A DNA stretch of 64,000 nt, taken from the NCBI GenBank assembly GCA_963728825.1, contig CAVSLA010000005.1, positions 638,883 to 702,882 on the forward strand, written 5' to 3'. The position numbers and the translations under genes were made by a program. The first letter of the stretch is position 1; each line of letters opens with the position of its first letter. This DNA comes from CAVREM01 sp963728825 (lineage in GTDB: Bacteria > Acidobacteriota > Vicinamibacteria > Vicinamibacterales > CAVVIG01). Shown piece by piece: positions 35,732 through 44,903 of the stretch. The notes beneath the pieces are model-generated. The model had not been told where the DNA came from, did not search any database, and saw nothing but the letters and a program-made list of their open reading frames with translations.

Positions 35732-37402
35732 TCAGCGCAGAATCTCAGAGAGCGTTCGCAGGTACTCGCGGATCGACTCAATCTGACTGTTGTCCGAGAT
35801 GAACTCGAAATCAGTCCGGCTGACGGTCAGTTTTCGCGGACCTCGGGCGGCATCGATGCAGGCGTGCATGACCGGGCACTCGGCAATCAGCCCGAGCAGC
35901 GTCACCCACGCTGGCAGGTCGAGAATCGCCATCACTTCCAGCGCCTCTTGGGCGTGCCATGGCGCGCCGGCCCGCCACTGTCTCGTCAGTTCGGATCGAA
36001 GCGCGTCGAGTCCAGCCTGGGTTTCGCGATCGCCGCAGCGCAGACGGGTCAGGACCTCGATCAACCGTTCCGCCGCATACATGCCGACCTGTTGATGCAA
36101 TGTCGCCCAGCCAACCTGGAACACGCTGACCAGATCATGACCGACGAGGAAATCGTCGGGCAGCACCGTCGGCCAGTTCTCCAGGCCCAGGTTGCAAATC
36201 GCGACCGCCGCATCCGAGGCTTCCTGCGCCGTAAACGGCCTCGCCTGAATGGAACATCCAGCCATCATCGTGTTCGCAAGATAGGCGAGCTCCTCGTGTC
36301 TCGTCGAACAGGCCGCAGCATCACGGTCGAGCACGACCTGCATCTGCGACTCGATCCGCGCGAGACGCGACGGGTGATCGGGCGACGCCTGGAGCAGTGC
36401 GCGAGGCGGCTCCGCCAGAACGCCTGCCCCGCGGAGGATGTCGAGGACATCGACCATCGCGGCAGCTGCGTCCGCCTGTGCGGCTGCGTCCGCCTGTTCT
36501 GTCTGGGTATGCGCCGCGTCCGATGCCGCAGGCTCCTGCGGCGCCGCAGTCTCGGCGTCGGCCGCCGCCGGCCGGTCGATGGCCCGGAAGTAGGCGCCGG
36601 CGACCGCGTTGGTGGCAGGCGTGCCGTCAGGCTCGATTCGAACATCGCGCGACATCTGAAGGAAGGCGCGTGCCTGGGCGGCGGTCACGTATCCCTGCCG
36701 CTCCCGGCGGCGCTCGCGGTCGAAGCCCAGGTCGAACATGGCCTGTTCACGGTCGTTGAGAAGATCGCGCAGGCCATCGACCTCGGCCCCTGCGTTGGAA
36801 AGCGACCGGCAGCCACGCATCACTTCATGGAAAAAGTGGGGATGGTCCGCGTCCAGCGCCATGAGCACAGTGACGATCGCATCCCAGGGCGTCGAGCCTT
36901 CGTTCCGCCGGGGGATGAGCCGGTAGCCGCCCACATCGCTCGCAAGATTTTCGTCGACGCCGGGCGTCGCGGCCGACAGCTCCCCGTCGGTCGTCATGAA
37001 AGGCGTAATCGAGGCGCAGTCGAAGACCCGAGCGTGCCGGGAAATCCCTGCGACGACGAGACCGACGTCCATGCCCGCGAGCTTTTCCGCTGCGACGGCG
37101 GCACCGGCCTCCACGAGGACTTCGAGCCACAAGCCGAAGCGCTCGGCGTCGAACTGCTCGTCCCGGCCAGGTTGCGCGCTGCGCCACAGGTCGAGATCGA
37201 ACACCCGCGCGAGCTGGGCGGGGGTGGTCAGCGCCACGAGGTCGGCACAATCCTCGAGTCCGCAGCTCTGGATGACCCGGTGCAGCAGCTCGGGCTGCAG
37301 GCGCGGGACGACCCGCGCGAGGTGCGGTGTTTCGAGAACCCGATCGATCAGGCGGTCATGAATATCTCTGCGCGCCGGAGTACGAGCGTCGGACTTTGGC
37401 AT
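35732..37402 (-). CDS. DUF6178 family protein
   Basis: A 556-residue cytosolic protein. The ATG at 37402 follows GGAGGTG. The N-terminal part has the family signature: RVLETPHLARVVPRLQPELLHRVIQSCGLEDCADLVALTTPAQLARVFDLDLWR. The remainder is helical, with a Pro/Ala/Gln-rich disordered insert (about 275-315, AADAETAAPQEPAASDAAHTQ) and TRHEELAYLANTMMAGCSIQARPFTAQEASDAAVAICNLGLENWP. DUF6178 has no assigned function; the family is found in deltaproteobacteria and acidobacteria. It is 173 nt downstream of and on the same strand as the signalling operon that ends at 37576, so it could be a distal member or a separate unit. Confidence 0.82.
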   Translation of the reverse strand: MPKSDARTPARRDIHDRLIDRVLETPHLARVVPRLQPELLHRVIQSCGLEDCADLVALTTPAQLARVFDLDLWRSAQPGRDEQFDAERFGLWLEVLVEAGAAVAAEKLAGMDVGLVVAGISRHARVFDCASITPFMTTDGELSAATPGVDENLASDVGGYRLIPRRNEGSTPWDAIVTVLMALDADHPHFFHEVMRGCRSLSNAGAEVDGLRDLLNDREQAMFDLGFDRERRRERQGYVTAAQARAFLQMSRDVRIEPDGTPATNAVAGAYFRAIDRPAAADAETAAPQEPAASDAAHTQTEQADAAAQADAAAAMVDVLDILRGAGVLAEPPRALLQASPDHPSRLARIESQMQVVLDRDAAACSTRHEELAYLANTMMAGCSIQARPFTAQEASDAAVAICNLGLENWPTVLPDDFLVGHDLVSVFQVGWATLHQQVGMYAAERLIEVLTRLRCGDRETQAGLDALRSELTRQWRAGAPWHAQEALEVMAILDLPAWVTLLGLIAECPVMHACIDAARGPRKLTVSRTDFEFISDNSQIESIREYLRTLSEILR

Positions 37403-37575
37403 GCACCTCCAGAAGCCCAAGAGATTGAGACGCGGCGGGACGCCAAATCTAACGGAGGTTCAATTTGAGCGGTAGTCTGTTTTTACGGACGGGTGCGTCG
37501 TAGAATAGAAGCAGGTCGAAGGTCGCCGTCGATCGTTCCGCCGCTGCCGCCCCCGATCGACGTCATTTCCACATC

Positions 37576-39951
37576 TCAGGAGGTCGCGAATAGCTTCGGC
37601 CCGGCGACCAGTTCCGGCGCATGCCTCTGCCACCACTCGCGCGCCTTGTCCTGAGTCCAACGCTCGGTCGTGGGAACGTCGGCAAGCTGAGCGTCGACCT
37701 CCAACGCTGATTTGAAGCGATTCGCCGGGTCCTTCTCGAGACACTTCATCAGGATCTGGTCGAACTGCTTGGGGATCGGCAGCTCGGAGACCCGCGACGG
37801 CGGCGTCGGCGGTGTCTGCGCATGATGCAGCAGCATGTCGGCTGGCGTCGCGGCTTCGAAGACCAACTGTCCGGTGACCGCCCAGTAGGCCGCGCACGCC
37901 AGCGAGTAAAGGTCGGTTCGACCGTCGACGCGACGTTCGCCGAAGACGACTTCCGGCGCGATGAACGCCGGCGTGCCCTGCAGGATCCCCTGGGCGGTCA
38001 GCAGGCTGGATTCCTTTCGGCTCGGGCGATCTTTCACGATCCCGAAGTCGAGCACCTTCAGATAGTCATACTCGTGCCCGAGACGGGTGACGAACAGATT
38101 GGCCGGTTTGATGTCTCGATGCACCAGGCCACGCTCGTGCGCCTCGGCAAGTGAGCGGCACGCCTGCCGCCACAACATGATCACGCGTTCCACCGACTGC
38201 GGTCCGAACCGGTCCACCAGCTGGTGCAGGTCCAGGCCCTCGAGCAGCTCCATAACGTAGAAGAAGTTGCCGGTGTCGGTCACGCCGAAGTCGTAGAGCT
38301 GGACGGTATGCGGCGACCGCAACGACGCGGTGATTTGCGCCTCCCGTTCGAATCGTTGGACGAGCTCCTCCCGCGTTCCGCCGGCCGGCGCGGTCTGGCG
38401 AATCAGCTTCACGGCAGCGGGACGAGCCAGCAGGCGGTGCTGGGCACGCCACACCTCGCCCATGCCCCCCGTCCCGAGTTGCTCGGTGAGACGGTAACTG
38501 CCGACCGACAGACGCTCGTCGAGCAGTTCCTCGTCGATTTCCAGCACTGAGCTTTTCGAGAGGACCATCGCGCGCTCGAGGACGGTCCGCAGCTCACGGA
38601 TGTTGCCGGGCCAGGCGTACGCCTCCAGCCGGCGCATCGATTCCGGCGAGACACGGTCGACGATCTTGCTCATCTGCCTCGCCTGCTTGCGCACGAAGTG
38701 CTCGACGAGCGCGGGAATGTCCTCGCGGCGATCGGCCAGGGCTGGAACGTCGATGCGATTGGTCATCAGCAAGCGGCGGAACGCCTCATGCAGTCCACTC
38801 ATATCCCGTGTCAAATCGCGGGTCGTCGACGCAATCAGCCGCAACGGCGCAACTCCCGACCTGCTTCCTGCGACAGCGAATTCAGTGACGATCTCGAGCA
38901 GCGCCTGCTGGAGGCCCAGTGGCAGCTCGTGAACGGCGTCGAGAAACAGGGTGCCGGCCGCCGCAAGATCCAGCTTGGTCCGGAACACGGTTGCGCCGCC
39001 CGGGCCGGCACCATCGGACGCGTGTTGTGCCTGCAGCTCGGGGCAACTCACGAAAATGAATGCGCCGGTGCGGCGGGAGGCGACATGCACGGCATGAGCG
39101 GTGGCCTCCTTGCCGGCCCCTGGCGGGCCGGTCAGGAGCAGCGGTTCCTGGCGCGACGCCTGCGCCTCGACGGCCGCTCGGAGCGCATGAACCGCCGCGC
39201 CGTCGCCGAGCAAGGGACCTTCGACCCGGCCGCGGACGTCCTTCAGAAGATCCTCGGCCACCCGCAACTCGCGCTCGAGAGCCGCTGTTCGCTCGGCGAC
39301 GCGCTCTTCGAGCGACGCGTTGACCGCGCGAAGCTGTTCCGTGACCTGGCGCCGCTCGTCGTAGAGCCGCGCGTTGTGGATCGCGCTGGCGATGTGCTCG
39401 GCGATGATCGAGATCAGCGCCCGGTCGTGTTCGCTGAACGTTCGCCGGGTCGGCGTCTCAATCGAGAACACACCGATCAACTGATCGCGAATCAGCAGCG
39501 GAATGGCGAACTGACTCTCCGCGTTCTGCAAGCCCGGCACGGCCACGCTGTCGCCGAGCTCGGTGCCGCGCCCCGCCCTGATCATCTGCTGTCGCTGCGC
39601 CGCCGCATAGGCGCGCTGCTGCGCCAGGTTGGTGACGTGCAGCATCTTGCGCTTCTGCGCGACGATGCCGATCACCCCCGTCCCGACGCGCACGCGGCCG
39701 CCAGTGGCCTGGCCTTCGTAGCCGCGGCTGGCGACGACGCTCAACGTCTGGTCGTCGGGGTCGAGCAGCAGAATGTTCGCGTGATGGAACTCGAACAGGT
39801 CGGCCATGGTCCGCAGTGCCGCGTCGTAGATTTCGTCGAGCTCGAGCGTCGAGTTGAGTTCCGACGAGACGCGTTGCAGGATCTGGAATTCGGTCGTCTT
39901 GCGCTCGAGATCCGCGGACAGCCGGGCCGCTTCCTGAGGACCGTCGCTCAT
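37576..39951 (-). CDS. GAF - degenerate sigma54-type AAA+ - Ser/Thr kinase fusion
   Basis: A 791-residue cytosolic multidomain protein; the ATG at 39951 overlaps the upstream stop (ATGA). Residues about 25-195 are a GAF domain (EIYDAALRTMADLFEFHHANILLLD, VRVGTGVIGIVAQKRK, FAIPLLIRDQLIGVFSIET), then a coiled coil. About 245-480 is an NtrC-type AAA+: Walker A LLLTGPPGAGKEATAHAVH, TLFLDAVHELPLGLQQALL where the usual DE is DA, no GAFTGA loop, then RIDVPALADRREDIPALVEHF and YAWPGNIRELRTVLERA. The DNA-binding HTH is replaced by a Ser/Thr kinase (about 495-760): LGTGGMGEVWRAQH, AVKLI, GLVHRDIKPANLFV, LDFGIVKD, GTPAFIAPEV. A GAF-sensed signal probably controls the kinase through the AAA+ part. Confidence 0.9.
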   Translation of the reverse strand: MSDGPQEAARLSADLERKTTEFQILQRVSSELNSTLELDEIYDAALRTMADLFEFHHANILLLDPDDQTLSVVASRGYEGQATGGRVRVGTGVIGIVAQKRKMLHVTNLAQQRAYAAAQRQQMIRAGRGTELGDSVAVPGLQNAESQFAIPLLIRDQLIGVFSIETPTRRTFSEHDRALISIIAEHIASAIHNARLYDERRQVTEQLRAVNASLEERVAERTAALERELRVAEDLLKDVRGRVEGPLLGDGAAVHALRAAVEAQASRQEPLLLTGPPGAGKEATAHAVHVASRRTGAFIFVSCPELQAQHASDGAGPGGATVFRTKLDLAAAGTLFLDAVHELPLGLQQALLEIVTEFAVAGSRSGVAPLRLIASTTRDLTRDMSGLHEAFRRLLMTNRIDVPALADRREDIPALVEHFVRKQARQMSKIVDRVSPESMRRLEAYAWPGNIRELRTVLERAMVLSKSSVLEIDEELLDERLSVGSYRLTEQLGTGGMGEVWRAQHRLLARPAAVKLIRQTAPAGGTREELVQRFEREAQITASLRSPHTVQLYDFGVTDTGNFFYVMELLEGLDLHQLVDRFGPQSVERVIMLWRQACRSLAEAHERGLVHRDIKPANLFVTRLGHEYDYLKVLDFGIVKDRPSRKESSLLTAQGILQGTPAFIAPEVVFGERRVDGRTDLYSLACAAYWAVTGQLVFEAATPADMLLHHAQTPPTPPSRVSELPIPKQFDQILMKCLEKDPANRFKSALEVDAQLADVPTTERWTQDKAREWWQRHAPELVAGPKLFATS

Positions 39952-40367
39952 CTGTGCACCGCGCCATCGCCGTAGCGCTGCTTCTCGACCGAGAGCACGC
40001 GGTAGATGTCGGCGGCCCGCAGTTTGAAAATCCCGGACATTCCCGTGGCCGACGCAATCGCTTCGATCTGCATGTCCATCGCATCGAAGATCGGGCCCTC
40101 GGTTTCCGAACGCTGAAACGCGAGGTGCAGAATCCACTCGGCCTGCCCGGCGATATCGGAGACGCAGACGTAGGCGTGCGGATTTTCGCGCACGTTGCTG
40201 ATCGTCTTGCTGAAGAACTGGAATGACAGGGCGGCGTGCTGCTCGTCGACGTAATACACCTGCGAGATCACGGTGACGTTGGGAATGCCGTCGGCCGAGC
40301 AGGTCACCATCACCGCCGGCAGCCCGTTCTCGAGTACCGGGCGGATTTCCGCGGGGAGCGTCGTCAT
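39948..40367 (-). CDS. Pyridoxamine 5'-phosphate oxidase-like split-barrel protein
   Basis: A 139-residue split-barrel protein of the PNPOx-like flavin/haem-binding superfamily. MTTLPAEIRPVLENGLPAVMVTCSADGIPNVTVISQVYYVDEQHAALSFQFFSKTISNVRENPHAYVCVSDI is the typical N-terminal two-thirds: the ADGIPNVT strand and the ISNVRENPHAYV helix contact FMN in the family. The catalytic residues of true PdxH are not visible, so it is not expected to make pyridoxal phosphate. Both ends overlap neighbours by ATGA. It sits immediately before the GAF-AAA-kinase gene and may supply it with a redox or cofactor-dependent signal; that is inference from position. Confidence 0.82.
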   Translation of the reverse strand: MTTLPAEIRPVLENGLPAVMVTCSADGIPNVTVISQVYYVDEQHAALSFQFFSKTISNVRENPHAYVCVSDIAGQAEWILHLAFQRSETEGPIFDAMDMQIEAIASATGMSGIFKLRAADIYRVLSVEKQRYGDGAVHR

Positions 40368-40867
40368 GCGCCGGTCACCTCGACGGGTGGGACCAGCCGC
40401 GCGCCGGCTCCCGGTCCCGGTGTCTGCACGAAGATCTCCCGCACCTCGAACTCCACCGCCCGGGCGGGCGCGTGAATGTAGGCCTTGAGCATCAGATCCG
40501 GAGCCTCGCTGAACACATGCCGAACGGCTTTGGCAAACCGCTCGCGAATCCGGTCGACGACCGCGAGGTCCTCGGACTGCACGGGTCGGTCGCGCCGATA
40601 CCGTCCCTTGAACTGATAGGTTTCATGTGACGGAAATTCTTCGACCGTGAGCGCCAATTCGCCGTTGTCGCGAAGCGATTCGACGAGATGGCTGGTGAAG
40701 TCCTCGGCAATCAACGCCGTGATCGTGCGGCCGTCGGCATCGACAAACCACCCTGAGACGCGGTGCCCGTACGGCACCAAGTCCCGGCTGCGCGTCCCGG
40801 CAAACCCCAGGTTGGCGTGATGTTCCAGAAACCTGAGAATTCGTCCCGGTATGGTGATCGCGGTCAT
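40364..40867 (-). CDS. Second pyridoxamine oxidase-like split-barrel protein
   Basis: A 167-residue protein. ITIPGRILRFLEHHANLGFAGTRSRDLVPYGHRVSGWFVDADGRTITALIAEDFTSHLVESLRDNGELALTVEEFPSHETYQFKGRYR reads as a PNPOx-like split barrel with the substrate/FMN strand FAGTRSRDLVPYGHRVSGW. The following helix-strand part (VVDRIRERFAKAVRHVFSEA) and tail are longer than in the neighbouring paralogue. It starts 4 nt after the stop of the PD40 kinase gene and its stop overlaps the next start (ATGA), so it is the second gene of a tight four-gene operon. Confidence 0.75.
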   Translation of the reverse strand: MTAITIPGRILRFLEHHANLGFAGTRSRDLVPYGHRVSGWFVDADGRTITALIAEDFTSHLVESLRDNGELALTVEEFPSHETYQFKGRYRRDRPVQSEDLAVVDRIRERFAKAVRHVFSEAPDLMLKAYIHAPARAVEFEVREIFVQTPGPGAGARLVPPVEVTGA

Positions 40868-40871
40868 GGGT

Positions 40872-43508
40872 TTAGTTGAGCCGGGCGAACTCGACCCACC
40901 AGTTCAACACCACTGTGATGGGCGCGTTCGGGACGTCACTCTGGCGCTGCCGAACCACCAGAAACCGCTCGCCATTCCCTGCGACGTCGTAGCCCACATT
41001 GCCGAAGAAGGTGTCGATGTCGAAGACTTTCCGCGCTGCGCCTGCTGGGAGGGTGTCGCCGAGTGGCACGTCCACGGCCATTAATGTTGGAGATCCAGAT
41101 ACCTCTCGCGCTGGCGCGATAAAGAACAGTTCACGACCTGAAGCACTCCAACGGGGTTGGACTCCGCCGCCGGCCGATATTTGCAGCCGCCCTGTTGCCG
41201 GCGGCACGCGCTCTAAGACCACCTCGTATCTCCCGCCATCATCCGACGCGTAGGCGATGTAGCGTCCATCTGGAGAGAGGCGGCCGTCCCTTGCTGAACC
41301 GTTGGGGGCCCCGATAGGGATCGGACTGCCGCCGCCGAGCGGCCACAGCAACAGTTTCCGGTCTGGCGTTTCGTACAGAAGGAACCTGCCATCTGAGGAC
41401 CACGACCGTGGGATGCCGTTGATGTCGGCAAGCACCGTTTCCCCGGAGCTCCCGTCCACGTCTTTGACGTAAATCCTGCCCGATTGCAGGAACGCCACCT
41501 GACGGCCGTTCGGTGACCACACTGGAGTTCGTCCACCTCTTGCCATGAGTGATGTGACCCCCCGTGTCAGGTCCGTGATCCGCACGTCTCGCTCACCTGC
41601 TGTTGGATTCGAGTCAAACGCAACCAGACGTGCGTCCGGCGAAAGCGCGAAGATCGCAGGTGAAACGTCACCCGGCACGTCCCCAAGAAGCTTGCCGGAT
41701 CGATCGAGCCAGCTCAGGCCGGTTTGCGTAAAGTCGCCGCCGACCTGGTAGGCCAACACTCCGGCGGGGGAAACACCAACTGTCGGCAGGATGGGAGGAT
41801 TGGCGACCCTGCCAATACTATCGACGAGCAATCGAGGCGTCCCCACGACCTCGCCCGCGGTTACGTCGAACTCATGCGCCACTAATGCGTCGTCCCTCAG
41901 ATAGAGCAGGTAGGTCGCGCCTCGAGGTGTCGGCGCGATGAGCACGGCGCTGTCGATGTGGTCGAGTAGCAATTTCCTGTCAGGTGATTCGATCGACGCA
42001 AGGTAAATTCCGCCGCCAGTCTCTTTGTTGATGCGGACGAGAAACCGCCGGCCATCCGGCAGGAAGACGGGATGGCCGGAACCAATCTCGCCGGCTGTGG
42101 CGTCGAGTTGTACGGCGGGCGTCGCTCTACCGCCCTCATCGAGTACGCGCGACACGCCGTTGAGGGTGAAGAGCACATCACCAAACTGACCCCATGACCC
42201 ATGCCAGGGCCCGCTGACTTGCGACACCAGTTCACGAGCCGTTCCGCCTATGCGATCGATGCGCTTGAGAACGCGATTGCTGACGAACGCCAGCGATCGA
42301 CCGTCAGGCGACCAGAATGGATGCACGGCATTCTCAGTGCCAGGAAGCAATCGCGACTCCGTGGAATGGATGTCTTGAAGATGGATGCCGCTCGCCCCGT
42401 TGGGACCATCCATCCGGTAGGCCAGCGTGCGTCCGTCCGGAGAAATGGCAGGCGTCCCCGGTTGAATTTTGCTCCCCGCCGGCGGATGGATCTGGAAGCG
42501 AACGACCTCGGGTAACGTTCGTGGTGGACCTGACCACAACCATACGAGCAGCGCGGCGATAGTCGACACAGCGGCGACGCCCCACGGAAGCGCAAACCGC
42601 CAGCCTCGTCGACCGGCTTGCGAAACCCTCGCAGACGACTTTACGAGGTCCGCATCCAACGTTCCATCGAGGGCGAGTCGAGCTTCGCCAATATCGCGCA
42701 ACCGCAGTCGCGGGTCCTTTTTCAAACACCGCCGCAGGCACATTTCGATCGCTGGCGGAAGCGCTGGGAGCGCGCGCCAATCCGGGTCAGACTTCATGAC
42801 CTCGGCGAGCGTCAGCGACACATCTTCGGCATCGAACGCGCGCTTGCCCGTGAGCATTTCAAACAACACGCAGCCGAAGGCCCAGATGTCCGTGCGTCGG
42901 TCGACGGGCTTGCCTCGCGCCTGCTCGGGACTCATATACGCCGCACTACCGAGGATCACCCCGGCTTGCGTCATGGCAGGTGTCGTGATGGTGGGCGACA
43001 GGGACGCGCTCGAGGGGGCAGTCGCGGGGGCGATCGCCTTGGCCAGACCGAAATCGAGGACCTTGACGGCCCCGTCGGCTCGCACCTTGATGTTGGCCGG
43101 TTTCAGATCACGGTGAATGATGCCCTTCTCATGCGCGGCCTCGAGGGCATCCACGACTTGCGTGGCGATGGCCAAGGCATCGTCGAGCGGGATGGGGCCG
43201 TGTGAAATGCGCTCGGCGAGCGTCGGCCCCTCGACAAGTTCGAGCACCAGAGCAGTGATGCCCTGGTGTTCATCGAGCCCGTGTATCGCCGCGATGTTGG
43301 GGTGGTTCATCGCCGCGAGCGTCATCGCTTCGCGCTGGAACCTGGCGATCCGCTCGGGATCAGTGCTGAATGCGGCCGGTAAGACCTTTATCGCAACGTC
43401 ACGACCCAGCCTGGTGTCACGAGCGCGGTACACCTCGCCCATGCCGCCAACGCCGACCAGCGCGCCGACTTCGTAGACGCCGAACGTGGTACCAGAAGCG
43501 AACGCCAA
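40872..43508 (-). CDS. Membrane Ser/Thr protein kinase with C-terminal PD40/TolB-like propeller
   Basis: An 878-residue Hanks-type kinase. The start is TTG at 43508, supported by AAGGG 6 nt upstream and by the normal family N-terminus GTTFGVYEVGALVGVGGMGEVYRARDTRLGRDVAIKVL. The catalytic loop is GIIHRDLKPANIKV, DFG is VLDFGLAKA, and the activation segment leads to GSAAYMSPEQARGK. A transmembrane helix (about 300-325, FALPWGVAAVSTIAALLVWLW) is followed by an extracytoplasmic six-blade-like PD40 propeller with repeats GTPAISPDGRTLAYRMDG, HPFWSPDGRSLAFVSN and PVWSPNGRQVAFLQSG. This architecture is very common in Acidobacteriota. It is the first gene of a tight operon with two split-barrel proteins and a second kinase. 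Confidence 0.93.
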   Translation of the reverse strand: MAFASGTTFGVYEVGALVGVGGMGEVYRARDTRLGRDVAIKVLPAAFSTDPERIARFQREAMTLAAMNHPNIAAIHGLDEHQGITALVLELVEGPTLAERISHGPIPLDDALAIATQVVDALEAAHEKGIIHRDLKPANIKVRADGAVKVLDFGLAKAIAPATAPSSASLSPTITTPAMTQAGVILGSAAYMSPEQARGKPVDRRTDIWAFGCVLFEMLTGKRAFDAEDVSLTLAEVMKSDPDWRALPALPPAIEMCLRRCLKKDPRLRLRDIGEARLALDGTLDADLVKSSARVSQAGRRGWRFALPWGVAAVSTIAALLVWLWSGPPRTLPEVVRFQIHPPAGSKIQPGTPAISPDGRTLAYRMDGPNGASGIHLQDIHSTESRLLPGTENAVHPFWSPDGRSLAFVSNRVLKRIDRIGGTARELVSQVSGPWHGSWGQFGDVLFTLNGVSRVLDEGGRATPAVQLDATAGEIGSGHPVFLPDGRRFLVRINKETGGGIYLASIESPDRKLLLDHIDSAVLIAPTPRGATYLLYLRDDALVAHEFDVTAGEVVGTPRLLVDSIGRVANPPILPTVGVSPAGVLAYQVGGDFTQTGLSWLDRSGKLLGDVPGDVSPAIFALSPDARLVAFDSNPTAGERDVRITDLTRGVTSLMARGGRTPVWSPNGRQVAFLQSGRIYVKDVDGSSGETVLADINGIPRSWSSDGRFLLYETPDRKLLLWPLGGGSPIPIGAPNGSARDGRLSPDGRYIAYASDDGGRYEVVLERVPPATGRLQISAGGGVQPRWSASGRELFFIAPAREVSGSPTLMAVDVPLGDTLPAGAARKVFDIDTFFGNVGYDVAGNGERFLVVRQRQSDVPNAPITVVLNWWVEFARLN

Positions 43509-43561
43509 TCGGACCCTTGAAGAAACTCGTCTCTCAGGCCTGCAGCCTCATTCTCTCGCGG

Positions 43562-44893
43562 CTAGTCCTGTTGCTGCTGGGTGTTCGCCGAACGCGCTCG
43601 CCGGCGCTCGTCCACGATCTTCTGATAGTCCTCGTCGGTCAGGTAGGTGACGTTCACGTGCGCGTGATACATGTCGTCGTAGCTGCGCTGTCCCCAGCCG
43701 ACCCACTGCGTCGGATCCGGATTCGCCGGGTTCGAGGCGGTATTGTCGTGCCACGCGGTGATCTTGATGATCGTGCCCTTCGGCAACACCGGCGCGACGT
43801 CGTCGGCATAGACGTAATTCACATGCCAGTTGAAGTCGAAGCGATCGACATGGTTCAGCATCTCGACGCGTCCGTCCGGATAGATCGCTTCCATCGACAT
43901 CGCCTTGCCGCGCACGTGCATGTGCGGCTGGTAGTTCTCGAGGCGCGCCGGCTGCGGGAGCGCGACGTAGGCAAAGTGCTGCGTCACTTTTCCCGGGGGG
44001 ATGTCCATGGTCGCCATCGCGTGCTGCACGCCCATCGCTTGAGGGAACACGCGGTACTTCGGCGTCTCGCCCTTGGGATAGAACCAGATGGCGACTTCGC
44101 TGGCATCGGTCAGCTCCTCGCCCACCGAGTGATAGTGGATGTCGAAGCGGATTTTCGAGCCGGCCTTCATCAGCTTGCCGGTGTTTTCGCGGAACACGTC
44201 GCCGATTTTGCCGACTGCGAATTCGCTGAAGTAGCCGCCCATCCCGGGCACGTCCACGGCGCCATACCGCTCTTCCTGCTGCACCAGATAGGTGACGACG
44301 TGATGCACGACGCGGCGGCCTTTCGCCGACGGACGGATTTCGATGCCCTTCACCCATCGATCCTCGGTGAGGCCGGTCTCGACCAGCGGCTGCCACCACT
44401 GATCCTGTCCCTGTGCCTTCTGGGTCCACGGGTTCGCCTTCAATACCAGGTCCGGCTGCCGATCGTAGACCTCGGCGAGACGCCAGATGTCATCGCCTGG
44501 CCACTGCACCGGCGGCGGCATGTCCTGCTGGTCGCCCTGTGGTGCGCCGTCGTCGATCCACCGCACGATCCGGTCGACTTGCTCGTCGGTGAGCGAGAGG
44601 TCGTTCTTGAACTTCTGAATGCCGACGCTGCGATCCAGATGCCACGGCGGCATCATGCGAGTGCTGACCTTGCTGCGAATCGATCTGAGCCAGGGACGTG
44701 CGTCCTGATAGGTCAAGAGCGGCATCGGCCCCATCTGCCCTTGCCGGTGACACGTCTGACACTTCGCCTGGAAGATGGGCGCGATGTCTCTGGTGAAGGT
44801 GAGGCGTGCCGGGCTTTGCGCGGAGGCGGTCACTGGTATGACCAACGCGACTGTCAGACCGACGCCGAAGCTGACTCTGTGCAATGTGGTCAT
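43562..44893 (-). CDS. Secreted cytochrome c - copper type II monooxygenase-like protein
   Basis: A 443-residue exported protein. After the signal peptide (to about residue 26) lies a c-type cytochrome module with one haem site, CQTCH, near residue 45, and MGPMPLLTYQDARPW containing a likely Met ligand. From about 160 comes a PHM/DBM-like fold: RRVVHHVVTYLVQ (paired His), FDIHYHSVGEE, then YQPHMHVRGKAM (HxH) near 320 and the NWHVNYVYADD region. These correspond to the CuH and CuM ligands of ascorbate-dependent copper monooxygenases. Fusion of haem and copper sites suggests the haem supplies electrons. The substrate is unknown. It is 10 nt downstream of a secreted partner gene. Confidence 0.87.
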   Translation of the reverse strand: MTTLHRVSFGVGLTVALVIPVTASAQSPARLTFTRDIAPIFQAKCQTCHRQGQMGPMPLLTYQDARPWLRSIRSKVSTRMMPPWHLDRSVGIQKFKNDLSLTDEQVDRIVRWIDDGAPQGDQQDMPPPVQWPGDDIWRLAEVYDRQPDLVLKANPWTQKAQGQDQWWQPLVETGLTEDRWVKGIEIRPSAKGRRVVHHVVTYLVQQEERYGAVDVPGMGGYFSEFAVGKIGDVFRENTGKLMKAGSKIRFDIHYHSVGEELTDASEVAIWFYPKGETPKYRVFPQAMGVQHAMATMDIPPGKVTQHFAYVALPQPARLENYQPHMHVRGKAMSMEAIYPDGRVEMLNHVDRFDFNWHVNYVYADDVAPVLPKGTIIKITAWHDNTASNPANPDPTQWVGWGQRSYDDMYHAHVNVTYLTDEDYQKIVDERRRARSANTQQQQD

Positions 44894-44903
44894 AAAAGTG
44901 GCC

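Noticed and set aside
35669..37468. Plus-strand frame (about 599 codons) opposite the DUF6178 gene
   Set aside because: DUF6178 signature, Shine-Dalgarno and promoter context support the minus strand only.
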